Origin: Octadecabacter temperatus
GTDB lineage: Bacteria; Pseudomonadota; Alphaproteobacteria; Rhodobacterales; Rhodobacteraceae
DNA: 64,000 nucleotides
NCBI RefSeq assembly: GCF_001187845.1
Contig: NZ_CP012160.1
Coordinates: forward strand, 372,001 to 436,000
Reading direction: 5' to 3'
Shown here one piece after another: positions 33,830 through 42,325 of this stretch. The translations under genes were made by a program, and so were the position numbers. Under the pieces are notes generated by a model. The model had not been told where the DNA came from. It worked only from the letters and a program-made list of their open reading frames with translations, and searched no databases. Within the stretch, counting starts at the first letter, position 1. Each line of letters opens with the position of its first letter.

Positions 33830-36703
33830 GTGTCACTCTTTCTCATCGTCGCACTGCCATTTTTGGGAGCGCTCCTTCCTGGTTTGATGAACTCTGCCGG
33901 CCGTCAAGCTGTTGGTGGAGTAACCTTCACGGTCACGCTTGCAGCGTTCGTCGGATTGATGACCAATCTACCGGCCGTATTGGACGGTCACGTGGTGCAA
34001 GCCGGCTTTGATTGGTTTCCGCAGCTGGGTTTGAACGTGACGCTCATGCTCGACGGGCTTGGGTTTTTCTTTGCGACATTGATCCTTGGTATTGGCCTTT
34101 TGATCATTGCTTACGCGCGTTTCTATCTAGCGCGTGAAGACAACATGGGTGAGTTTTTCACCTACCTACTGCTGTTCCAAGGCGCGATGGTCGGGATCGT
34201 TCTTTCCGACAACGTGCTGCTTTTGTTGATTTTCTGGGAGCTGACATCGCTGTCGTCTTTCCTGCTGATTGGCTACTGGAAGCACCTTGAAGCAGGGCGC
34301 CAAGGCGCGCGCATGGCGCTGACCGTCACGGGTATGGGTGGCCTCGCGCTGATCGGTGGTATGCTGATTATCGGGCAAATTGTTGGTTCCTATGATCTTT
34401 CCGTGATCCTTCAGAATCGCGAACTGATCCAAGCCGACCCACTTTATGTCCCCGCGCTTATCCTGATTTTGCTCGGTGCATTTACCAAGTCGGCTCAGTT
34501 TCCGTTCCACTTTTGGCTGCCCCACGCGATGGCCGCACCGACGCCTGTGTCCGCTTATCTGCACTCAGCGACGATGGTTAAAGCTGGCATTTTCCTGATG
34601 GCGCGCATGTGGCCTGTGCTATCTGGCACGCCGGAATGGTTCTACATTGTCACCACGGCGGGCCTGATCACGATGATCCTTGGTGCTGTGATTGCGCTAT
34701 TCAAACATGATCTAAAGGCGCTGCTTGCGTTTTCTACAGTCTCGCATCTTGGTCTCATCACGATGCTACTGGGCACCGGAACCGCGTTTGGCGCATTTGC
34801 CGCGATGTTCCACATCCTCAACCATGCGACGTTTAAGGCGGCGTTGTTCATGTCGGCGGGTATCATCGATCACGAAACAAACACCCGTGACATCCGTTTG
34901 CTGGGTGGTTTGCGCCATCTCATGCCGATCACTTTTGTCATCGCGACCATTGCGGCGCTTTCCATGGCAGGTATTCCGTTCCTGAACGGATTCCTCAGCA
35001 AGGAAATGATGCTCGAAGAGATGGAGCATACGTATCTGTTCGGCCCTGAATGGTTAGTGCCTGCACTCGCGACGTTTGGGTCGTTGTTTTCAGCCGCTTA
35101 TTGCTTCCGCTTGATTGGGCACACCTTCCTTGGACCAAAACGCGACGCTGAAAGCTATCCTGCGAAACCACATGACCCGGGTGCGGGCTTGTGGTTGCCA
35201 CCAGCGATCCTTGCCATTCTGGTCGTTGTCATTGGTGTTGCACCGTTCTTGGTCGAAGATTTCGTCAAGATCGTCACAGGGGCGGTCCTTGGCTCTGCGG
35301 CTGAGGTTCCTGATGCGCACATCAAAATCTGGCACGGGTTTGTGACGCCGCTTTATATGTCGATTGCGGCGGTTGTTGGTGGGCTTATCGTGTTGTCGAT
35401 GTTCAAGCCGTTGTCACGCGTCTGGGAAGCGACGCCGCGACCTGAAGCGAAAAACATCTTTGACGACATCATTGCTGCTTTCGTGATGTATGCACGCGTG
35501 CTGATCCATCCGCTGCACAACGGCGCGTTCACCCGCTACGGCTTGATCATGGCCGTTACCGTTGTCGCGGTTGGGTATCATGCTTGGGTGACAGGACTTG
35601 TTGGCCCCGTCACCCGCGAAGTTCAGCCTGTGGGTTGGGTTGAGATCGGTGGCTGGATCATGCTGGTTGCGGCTTCCCTTGGCCTTGCGGCATTGCACTA
35701 CAACCGTCTTTTGGCGCTGATTCTTATCGGGATTGTCGGTCTTATGGTTTCAGTCGCCTTTGTATTCCTAAGCGCGCCTGATCTTGCGATGACACAGATT
35801 ACCGTTGAGGTTGTGACAATCATTCTGCTGCTCTTGGCGCTGAACTTTTTGCCAAATCAAACGCCGGTCGAAAGCTCGGTTTGGCGGCGCACACGCGATG
35901 TTGTCGTCGCTGGTGCCGCTGGATTGGCGACTATGGCGCTGACATATCACTACTTGTTGCGCGAAGCTGTCGCGGCACCAATTTCGGAATTCCACCTCGC
36001 CAATTCCTATAAAGGTGGGGGCGGCACGAATGTCGTCAACGTTATCCTCGTTGATTTCCGTGGCTTTGATACCTTCGGCGAGATCATCGTTTTGGGTATC
36101 GCCGCGTTGTTGATCTATGCGCTGACGGAAACTTTGTTGAACGGCCCTGTACGGGCACGCCTTCTCAATCGCGTCCCTGACAAGCCACTTTCGGGTACTC
36201 AGCACCCGATGATGATGGTCGTTCTCACGCGTGTGATTATGCCCATCGTATTGATGGTTGGTTTCTACATCTTCTTGCGTGGCCACAACGAACCGGGTGG
36301 TGGGTTTATCGCAGGTCTGATCGTGTCGATTGCGGTCGTGATGCAATATATGGCCAGCGGGTTTAACTGGGCGTCCGACCGCATTCGTTTCCCGTATCAC
36401 GGGGTGATTGGAACGGGTGTGCTGATTGCTGGTCTGACGGGTATTGGGTCGTGGTTCTTTGCCAAGCCATTCCTGACATCTGACTTTACCTATGTCCGCA
36501 TTCCACCTTTCGAGAAATTCGAGCTGGCCACGGCCGCGTTGTTTGATCTTGGGGTGTTTCTTGCCGTTGTCGGCGCTGTGATGCTGACGCTTGAAAGCTT
36601 CTCGCGTCTGGCACGTCGTGCCCATGTTAAGGACTCTGACAACCCAATGGACGTTGATCCGTCACTTCTTGTTGAACCGAATTCACCAGAGGGGGGCGTG
36701 TAA
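33830..36703 (+). CDS. mrpA: Mrp Na+/H+ antiporter subunit A fused to subunit B
   Basis: A 957-residue membrane protein. The GTG at 33830 is chosen because GGAG lies 5 nt upstream and MSLFLIVALPFLGALLPG is the natural MrpA start. Residues about 1-780 are MrpA, related to complex I NuoL, with the proton-channel domain (WELTSLSSFLLIGYW, LKALLAFSTVSHLGLI, HILNHATFKAALFMSAGIIDHE). Residues about 795-940 are the MnhB/MrpB domain (TRVIMPIVLMVGFYIFLRGHNEPGGGF). Fused AB subunits are usual in alphaproteobacteria. First gene of a six-gene operon that exports Na+ in exchange for H+. Confidence 0.95.
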   Translation: MSLFLIVALPFLGALLPGLMNSAGRQAVGGVTFTVTLAAFVGLMTNLPAVLDGHVVQAGFDWFPQLGLNVTLMLDGLGFFFATLILGIGLLIIAYARFYLAREDNMGEFFTYLLLFQGAMVGIVLSDNVLLLLIFWELTSLSSFLLIGYWKHLEAGRQGARMALTVTGMGGLALIGGMLIIGQIVGSYDLSVILQNRELIQADPLYVPALILILLGAFTKSAQFPFHFWLPHAMAAPTPVSAYLHSATMVKAGIFLMARMWPVLSGTPEWFYIVTTAGLITMILGAVIALFKHDLKALLAFSTVSHLGLITMLLGTGTAFGAFAAMFHILNHATFKAALFMSAGIIDHETNTRDIRLLGGLRHLMPITFVIATIAALSMAGIPFLNGFLSKEMMLEEMEHTYLFGPEWLVPALATFGSLFSAAYCFRLIGHTFLGPKRDAESYPAKPHDPGAGLWLPPAILAILVVVIGVAPFLVEDFVKIVTGAVLGSAAEVPDAHIKIWHGFVTPLYMSIAAVVGGLIVLSMFKPLSRVWEATPRPEAKNIFDDIIAAFVMYARVLIHPLHNGAFTRYGLIMAVTVVAVGYHAWVTGLVGPVTREVQPVGWVEIGGWIMLVAASLGLAALHYNRLLALILIGIVGLMVSVAFVFLSAPDLAMTQITVEVVTIILLLLALNFLPNQTPVESSVWRRTRDVVVAGAAGLATMALTYHYLLREAVAAPISEFHLANSYKGGGGTNVVNVILVDFRGFDTFGEIIVLGIAALLIYALTETLLNGPVRARLLNRVPDKPLSGTQHPMMMVVLTRVIMPIVLMVGFYIFLRGHNEPGGGFIAGLIVSIAVVMQYMASGFNWASDRIRFPYHGVIGTGVLIAGLTGIGSWFFAKPFLTSDFTYVRIPPFEKFELATAALFDLGVFLAVVGAVMLTLESFSRLARRAHVKDSDNPMDVDPSLLVEPNSPEGGV

Positions 36704-36704
36704 C

Positions 36705-37052
36705 ATGGAAGTTCTCGTTGCATCAGCCGTCGGCATTTTGACGGCAACAGGCCTGTATTTGGTTCTGCGTCTGCGCACCTTCCCGGTAATCTTGGGAATG
36801 TCTTTGCTGACCTATGCGGTCAACGTTTTCTTGTTCGCCTCAGGGCGTCTGACCATTGGCGCACCTCCGATCCTGACGGACAGCGCAACGGTTTACACAG
36901 ATCCACTGCCACAAGCCTTAGTGCTTACGGCGATTGTGATTTCATTCGGCATGACAGCCGTTGTCGTGATGATCGCACTTGGTGCCTATCTTGGAACGAA
37001 CGATGATCTGGTCGATGACCCGATTGTCACGGACGAGGAGGACGCGTCATGA
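36705..37052 (+). CDS. mrpC: Mrp antiporter subunit C
   Basis: A 115-residue protein, NuoK-like, with three membrane helices (ASAVGILTATGLYLVL, FPVILGMSLLTYAVNVFLF, ALVLTAIVISFGMTAVVVMIAL). It starts 1 nt after mrpA and overlaps mrpD by 4 nt. NuoK-type subunits form part of the ion path with MrpA and MrpD. Confidence 0.93.
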   Translation: MEVLVASAVGILTATGLYLVLRLRTFPVILGMSLLTYAVNVFLFASGRLTIGAPPILTDSATVYTDPLPQALVLTAIVISFGMTAVVVMIALGAYLGTNDDLVDDPIVTDEEDAS

Positions 37053-38596
37053 GCCATTGGATTATCGCCCCCATTGTCCTGCCCGCAATGCTTGCGCCAT
37101 TTATCGTACTGGCCGCGCGCTATCACATCGGCATTCAGCGTGTGTTCTCGCTTGTTGGTGTCCTCGCTCTGATTACGATTTCAGCAGGCCTCGCTTGGAC
37201 GGCTTCTGATGGCACTATCATTCTTTATCAACTGGGTGATTGGGCCGCGCCGTTTGGCATCGTTCTTGTCGGCGACATGCTCTCGACGCTGATGATATTG
37301 CTCACGTCCGTTTTAGCGCTATTTGTGCTTCTCTATGTGATTGGATCAGGTTGGGATGACCGTGGTCGCCATTTCCACGCGCTCTTCCAGTTCCAGCTTA
37401 TGGGAATCATGGGCGCGTTTTTGACGGGTGACTTGTTCAACCTGTTCGTCTTCTTTGAAGTCCTCCTGATCGCGTCTTATGGCCTGATGATCCACGCGGG
37501 CGGCAACGTGCGGCTTCGGGCTGGCGTTCAATACGTGCTGTTCAACCTGCTTGGATCGACATTGTTCCTATTTGCGCTTGGATCGATCTACGCCGAAACG
37601 GGGACGCTTAATATGGCGGACCTCGCGCTACGTGCGCAGATGATCAGCGGCGATGCGACTGTTGGTATTCGCGTGGCGTCCGTGCTGCTGTTGTTGGTCT
37701 TTGCGATTAAGGCCGCCGTTGTGCCGCTGCATTTCTGGTTGCCGTCTAGCTACGCCGAGGCGCCGGGGCCGGTCGCTGCACTTTTCGCGATCATGACCAA
37801 GGTCGGCGCCTATGCCATCATCCGCGTTTACACATTGATTTTTCCACCGGACCTCGACGTCACCGCAGGTTTGCACGAAGTTTGGCTGATGCCAGCAGCG
37901 TTGCTCTCATTGGCGCTTGGTATGATCGGCGTTTTGGCCGCCAAGTCACTCGATCGCCTCGTGGCTTTTGCTGTTATCGGATCGATGGGCATGGTGATGG
38001 TCGCGATTGCACTGATGACGTCTGAAGGCATTGCCGCTGCACTTTACTACATCGTCCATTCGACACTCGCAGGAGCTGCGCTGTTCCTGATCGTTGATCT
38101 GGTAAAATCAAGCCGCTCATCGCTTGCGTTGCGCACGATGCCCCCTATCGCAGGTGCTGCCCTCACGGCTGGGTTGTTTTTTGCAGCGGCCATCGCAATG
38201 ACGGGCCTTCCACCATTGTCGGGCTTCATCGGCAAGCTGCTGATTTTGGATGCCTCGTTTGAAACACCCTTCGGTGTCTGGATTTGGGCAATCGTTTTGG
38301 GCGCGAGCCTGATTTCCGTCGTTGGCTTTGCCCGTGCAGGCAGCGTCGTGTTCTGGAAGGCCAACAGCGTTGCGCCGGATGAAGACGCCGAGGCCCAGGA
38401 ACCAGCGCATTTCCTATCCTACGCCGCCGCCGGTGGCCTGATCGTGCTAAGCGCGGCATTCACCGTCTTTGGCGGTCATGCACAGGCTTACATGCAGGCA
38501 ACGTCTGAGCAACTGTTCGCGCCCGAGCCTTACATCGCAACCGTGTTGGAAACCGAAGGTAAACTAAGCGGCGCGACTGAAGAGGGGGATCACTGA
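37049..38596 (+). CDS. mrpD: Mrp antiporter subunit D
   Basis: A 515-residue, 14-helix protein related to NuoM/NuoN. Conserved segments are GDLFNLFVFFEVLLIASYGLMIHAG, the lysine region VFAIKAAVVPLHFWLPSSYAEAPGPVAALFAIMTKVGAYAI (proton channel), and FAVIGSMGMVMVAIAL. The ATG overlaps the mrpC stop (ATGA). Confidence 0.95.
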   Translation: MSHWIIAPIVLPAMLAPFIVLAARYHIGIQRVFSLVGVLALITISAGLAWTASDGTIILYQLGDWAAPFGIVLVGDMLSTLMILLTSVLALFVLLYVIGSGWDDRGRHFHALFQFQLMGIMGAFLTGDLFNLFVFFEVLLIASYGLMIHAGGNVRLRAGVQYVLFNLLGSTLFLFALGSIYAETGTLNMADLALRAQMISGDATVGIRVASVLLLLVFAIKAAVVPLHFWLPSSYAEAPGPVAALFAIMTKVGAYAIIRVYTLIFPPDLDVTAGLHEVWLMPAALLSLALGMIGVLAAKSLDRLVAFAVIGSMGMVMVAIALMTSEGIAAALYYIVHSTLAGAALFLIVDLVKSSRSSLALRTMPPIAGAALTAGLFFAAAIAMTGLPPLSGFIGKLLILDASFETPFGVWIWAIVLGASLISVVGFARAGSVVFWKANSVAPDEDAEAQEPAHFLSYAAAGGLIVLSAAFTVFGGHAQAYMQATSEQLFAPEPYIATVLETEGKLSGATEEGDH

Positions 38597-38597
38597 T

Positions 38598-39098
38598 ATG
38601 AAACGTTTCTTCACTTGGCTTTTCCCGCACCCTGCTATGACACTGCTGCTCGCGGTTGTTTGGATTATCCTTCAAAAGGAGTTGTCTTACGGGATGGCCC
38701 TTTTCGGGTTGATCCTCGGGGTCATCATTCCGCGTGCCACGGCGCATTGGTGGCCTGACAGACCGCATGGGTTCCGCGTTTTTCGAATGATCTCCTATAT
38801 CATTTTGGTTTTGTGGGACATCGTCGTCGCCAACGTTCAAGTCGCTTGGATCGTGCTGACGCGCCCCAATTCAAAACTACGCCCAGCGTGGATCATCGTC
38901 CCACTTGATATTCGTGACCCTGAGGCGATCTCGGTTCTTGCTGGCACGATCACACTCACACCCGGAACAGTTTCGGCCGACATGTCCAGCTCGGGAAGTT
39001 GCCTGTTGGTCCACGCGCTTGATGCGCCGGACCCTGATGCGATACGCGACGACATCAAGCAACGTTACGAAGCCCGCCTGAAGGAGATTTTTGTATGA
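38598..39098 (+). CDS. mrpE: Mrp antiporter subunit E
   Basis: A 166-residue protein with two to three N-terminal membrane helices and a cytoplasmic domain; LWDIVVANVQVAWIVL and LAGTITLTPGTVSADM are the family marks. It starts 1 nt after mrpD and overlaps mrpF by 4 nt. Confidence 0.93.
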   Translation: MKRFFTWLFPHPAMTLLLAVVWIILQKELSYGMALFGLILGVIIPRATAHWWPDRPHGFRVFRMISYIILVLWDIVVANVQVAWIVLTRPNSKLRPAWIIVPLDIRDPEAISVLAGTITLTPGTVSADMSSSGSCLLVHALDAPDPDAIRDDIKQRYEARLKEIFV

Positions 39099-39382
39099 TA
39101 CCTGCAGATGAATTCCTGAGCTTGGCACTGGCCATCTCATTCGCGACTGTAGCTGTTTCCCAGTTGCTTGCGATGATCCGTCTGGTGATTGGGCCTGGTT
39201 CGGGTGATCGAATTCTTGCACTCGATACGATGGTTGTGAACGCCATCGCATTGATCGTGCTTTTGGGCATATCCCAAGGAACTCGAATATATTTTGAGGT
39301 CGCTCTTATCATCGCCATGCTCGGCTTTGTGTCCACCGTGGCCTATGCGCGGTTTGTTTTACGCGGGGACATCATCGAATGA
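39095..39382 (+). CDS. mrpF: Mrp antiporter subunit F
   Basis: A 95-residue protein with three helices; IRLVIGPGSGDRILALDTMVVNAIALIVLLG is typical of MrpF. The start and stop each overlap a neighbour by 4 nt. Confidence 0.93.
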   Translation: MIPADEFLSLALAISFATVAVSQLLAMIRLVIGPGSGDRILALDTMVVNAIALIVLLGISQGTRIYFEVALIIAMLGFVSTVAYARFVLRGDIIE

Positions 39383-39765
39383 GCTGGGATATTATCGGAA
39401 CTTACGCTGTTGCCATCTTCCTGTTGATCGGGGCATTTTTTACGCTGGTCGGCGCAATCGGGTTATTCCGTTTGAGCGATGCAATGACACGCCTGCATGC
39501 GCCGACGAAGGTTGGCACAATGGGCATTGGAGCGCTTTTGCTTGCGTCAATGACAAGCGGGTTCGTCGCCGGAAACGGCTCGTTTCACGAGCTTCTTATT
39601 ATGGCGTTCTTGTTTGTGACTGCGCCGATTTCCGCGAACTTCATGAGCAAAGTGAACATTCATACAAAGGCGTCTATCGCGCCGCCAGATGCGCCCGATA
39701 AGCAGACATGGTCGACACTGGTCAAACGTGATGGCGATGAAGTCCCTAAAGACGAGCCTGCTTAA
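39379..39765 (+). CDS. mrpG: Mrp antiporter subunit G
   Basis: A 128-residue protein with three helices and the family motif GAIGLFRLSDAMTRLHAPTKVGTMGIG; the C-terminal 30 residues are hydrophilic. It completes the mrpABCDEFG set. Its TAA lies in a TTAA that is also the stop of the convergent gene, so the two genes share four bases. Confidence 0.93.
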   Translation: MSWDIIGTYAVAIFLLIGAFFTLVGAIGLFRLSDAMTRLHAPTKVGTMGIGALLLASMTSGFVAGNGSFHELLIMAFLFVTAPISANFMSKVNIHTKASIAPPDAPDKQTWSTLVKRDGDEVPKDEPA

Positions 39766-40625
39766 GCTGAAATGCCTCTCGCTAAGGTCAGCGCGCCGTC
39801 TAGGGCAGAGCCCTCACCGGGTCGTAGCCATTCCTGCGCGGCAGGTGACAAGAACGGTGCATAAGATGGGCCAAGCCCCCCAGTCAGGCAGAATGGTTCG
39901 CCGTTCTTCGGCTTGAGGTGCGCAAAGGCCAATTCAATGTAAAGCCCGCCGTCTTTCATCAAGCGCATCGCGATTGGATCGTCTGTTTTTCCCGCGTCCG
40001 TTACGAACGGAGCAAACGCGCCAAAGTCTGCGGGTGTCGCTGTTGTGGCAAAATCCACGATGGCGTTGGCGTCTTTACCAAATTTTTCAAACAACGCTTT
40101 GGTTAGGTCAGTCTCGTCTTGCATCCCATCACAGGCCAAAAGCGTTTCGGACAACGCAGATCGACCGAGCCACGCAGCTGACGCTTCGTCGCCCAAGGTC
40201 AAACCCCAGCCACCAATAAAGCGAAAGTCGGCCCCGCGTTTGGATCCGACAAAACTGCCCGTGCCAATTGCCGCGACGATTCCATCCTTGTCTCCAAGCG
40301 CCCCTGCCAACGTTGTCGGTCTATCGTCCGTGATAGACGCTGCGCCAAACGGCATAGCGGTATGAATGCTGTCAGCCTGCTGCGCCGTTAACACGCCCGC
40401 CAACCCGATATGTGCATGGGCGTTGCTGAGGTCGTGCAGGCCCGCCGCAGCACATGCGTTGTCGATTGCACCCAACACACTGCGGATCGCGCTGTTTGGG
40501 TCGGAAGTCACATTCGCAGACCCGCCGCGCCCTTCGCCAAGCACTTGGTTCGCTGTCCCAATAACCGCGCGACACCCTGTGCCGCCGCCGTCAACACCAA
40601 CGTATATTTGTTTGTGATCGCTCAA
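39762..40625 (-). CDS. BadF/BadG-type ATPase, N-acetylglucosamine-kinase-like
   Basis: A 287-residue protein of the sugar-kinase/actin fold. The phosphate-1 loop is VGVDGGGTGCRAVIGT at the N-terminus; AAIGTGSFVGSKRG and FIGGWGLTLGDEASAAWLG follow. This fits the BadF/BadG/BcrA/BcrD group, whose best known soluble members are N-acetylglucosamine kinases. The start is probably TTG within a TTGA overlap with the hyuB stop, so it is coupled to the hydantoinase genes. Its substrate is unknown; an amino sugar or an activator role for the HyuAB enzyme are both possible. Confidence 0.75.
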   Translation of the reverse strand: MSDHKQIYVGVDGGGTGCRAVIGTANQVLGEGRGGSANVTSDPNSAIRSVLGAIDNACAAAGLHDLSNAHAHIGLAGVLTAQQADSIHTAMPFGAASITDDRPTTLAGALGDKDGIVAAIGTGSFVGSKRGADFRFIGGWGLTLGDEASAAWLGRSALSETLLACDGMQDETDLTKALFEKFGKDANAIVDFATTATPADFGAFAPFVTDAGKTDDPIAMRLMKDGGLYIELAFAHLKPKNGEPFCLTGGLGPSYAPFLSPAAQEWLRPGEGSALDGALTLARGISA

Positions 40626-42325
40626 GTGGCGTCACCACGTGCGACGCCCGCCAAGACGTCCGCAATTTCATCTGCGCTTAATCCATAATCTGCTGCGGCG
40701 GACTCTGCTGATATGTACCCGCGTGACAGATCGCGTTTGACCAGCTCTGGATCGCGCTTGGCAGCGTCCCCGTAACCAGCGCCCCCAGGAAACGCCATCA
40801 ACACGCGTCGCCCGTGCGCGACGAACTGTTTGCCCTTTCCGCGCATGGGCGTGCCATCGTCTTGTGCAATCGTTGTGGGGGCGCCGTGATGCCCGCCCCT
40901 CCGTCCGCGTGCAGGATGATCAACGCGGTCTAGCATCGCCTGAAAATCGAATTCATGACCTTCACGAGCACCAACTTCCATGAACTGCCCAAGCCCACCG
41001 CGCTGTTTTCCAGCACCACCAGAGTCAGGCCGCAATTCCTTGCGCCAAATGATAACAGGGCCAGCGTGTTCTGTTGCCTCAATCGGCATCGTCATAACAC
41101 CGGACGGGAACGCCGTGGCGTTCAGCCCATCATGCTCAGGCCGTGCGCCTGCACCACCTGAATTGAATGTCAGAACTTCGGATCTAACGGCATCCTTAGG
41201 GGCGGGGGCATCTGTGCGCGGGCGCAATGACACCTGGAAGTTACACAGGCATCCAGCGCCTTCAGCAGGCACCAAATCCGGAAGGATCTTGTCCAAGGCA
41301 TCATAGACCGTGTCAGGAACGAAATGCCCGATGATATGGCGCAATGCGACGGGCGCAGGGTGAAGCGCGTTCACAATCGAATTTACCGGAGCCGTGATTT
41401 CAAACGGGGCCAAAGACGCGGCATTGTTCGGGATTTCAGGCGCGATAGCGCACTTCAGCGCGTAGCATGCGTAGGCCTTGGTATAGACCAGCGGGACGTT
41501 AATCCCCATTTTGTCGAGGCCAGACGTGCCGGCAAAATCCGACAGAATGCGATCCTGTTCGATGCTGACCTTCACCTTCAGGGAAATCGGCGTATCAAAT
41601 CCGTCTATTACCATTTCCCCGCTGGCAGATTGGCGGGGCAACGCATTGATCCGCTCCAGTGTTGCTCGGCGGGAATTATCAAGGATGAAACTCGCGATGC
41701 CGGACAGATCGTCCATCGCGAACTCCTTCATCATCTCGACCAAACGGCGATGCCCGATCTCGTTGCAGGTCGCGAGGGCGTAGATATCTCCGATCAGCTG
41801 GTCGGGCTCGCGCACATTGCTCCGCAGCATGGCGACCATGGTTTTGTCCACGACCCCACGTTCGGTGAATTTCAGGATAGGGATGTGTATCCCTTCTTCA
41901 TAGACGCTTGCCCCGTCGGCACCTAAACCACGTCCGCCGATATCAACGACATGTGCAGTGCAGGCGAAAAACCCGACGTGCTTGCCGTTATGAAATGACG
42001 GCGTGACCATCGTTATGTCGTGCAAATGCCCAGTGCCTTCCCACGGATCGTTAGTGATATAGACGTCACCTTCAAAGATGTTTTCACGCCCGATACGACG
42101 AATGAAATGCGCAACGGCATCAGCCATTGCATTCACATGCCCGGGCGTTCCCGTGACGGCTTGCGCAAGCATATGCCCGTCGGTTTCATATACACCGGCA
42201 GACAAATCACCTGCCTCACGAACGGAGGTCGAGAACGCAGTACGCACCAATGCCTGCGCCTGTTCCTCGACGATCGAAATGAGGCGGTTCCACATGACTT
42301 GGTATGCAACATCTGAATGGGTCAT
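40622..42325 (-). CDS. hyuB: Hydantoinase/oxoprolinase B-type subunit
   Basis: A 567-residue protein of the HyuB family. Characteristic segments are VRTAFSTSVREAGDLSAGVYETDGHMLAQ, VTGTPGHVNAMADAV and GDVYITNDPWEGTGHLHDITMVTP, and the C-terminal LSRGYISAESAAADYG. With HyuA it forms an ATP-dependent hydrolase or carboxylase on cyclic amides (N-methylhydantoin, 5-oxoproline) or aromatic ketones. It overlaps hyuA by 4 nt and the kinase-like gene by 4 nt. Confidence 0.9.
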   Translation of the reverse strand: MTHSDVAYQVMWNRLISIVEEQAQALVRTAFSTSVREAGDLSAGVYETDGHMLAQAVTGTPGHVNAMADAVAHFIRRIGRENIFEGDVYITNDPWEGTGHLHDITMVTPSFHNGKHVGFFACTAHVVDIGGRGLGADGASVYEEGIHIPILKFTERGVVDKTMVAMLRSNVREPDQLIGDIYALATCNEIGHRRLVEMMKEFAMDDLSGIASFILDNSRRATLERINALPRQSASGEMVIDGFDTPISLKVKVSIEQDRILSDFAGTSGLDKMGINVPLVYTKAYACYALKCAIAPEIPNNAASLAPFEITAPVNSIVNALHPAPVALRHIIGHFVPDTVYDALDKILPDLVPAEGAGCLCNFQVSLRPRTDAPAPKDAVRSEVLTFNSGGAGARPEHDGLNATAFPSGVMTMPIEATEHAGPVIIWRKELRPDSGGAGKQRGGLGQFMEVGAREGHEFDFQAMLDRVDHPARGRRGGHHGAPTTIAQDDGTPMRGKGKQFVAHGRRVLMAFPGGAGYGDAAKRDPELVKRDLSRGYISAESAAADYGLSADEIADVLAGVARGDAT

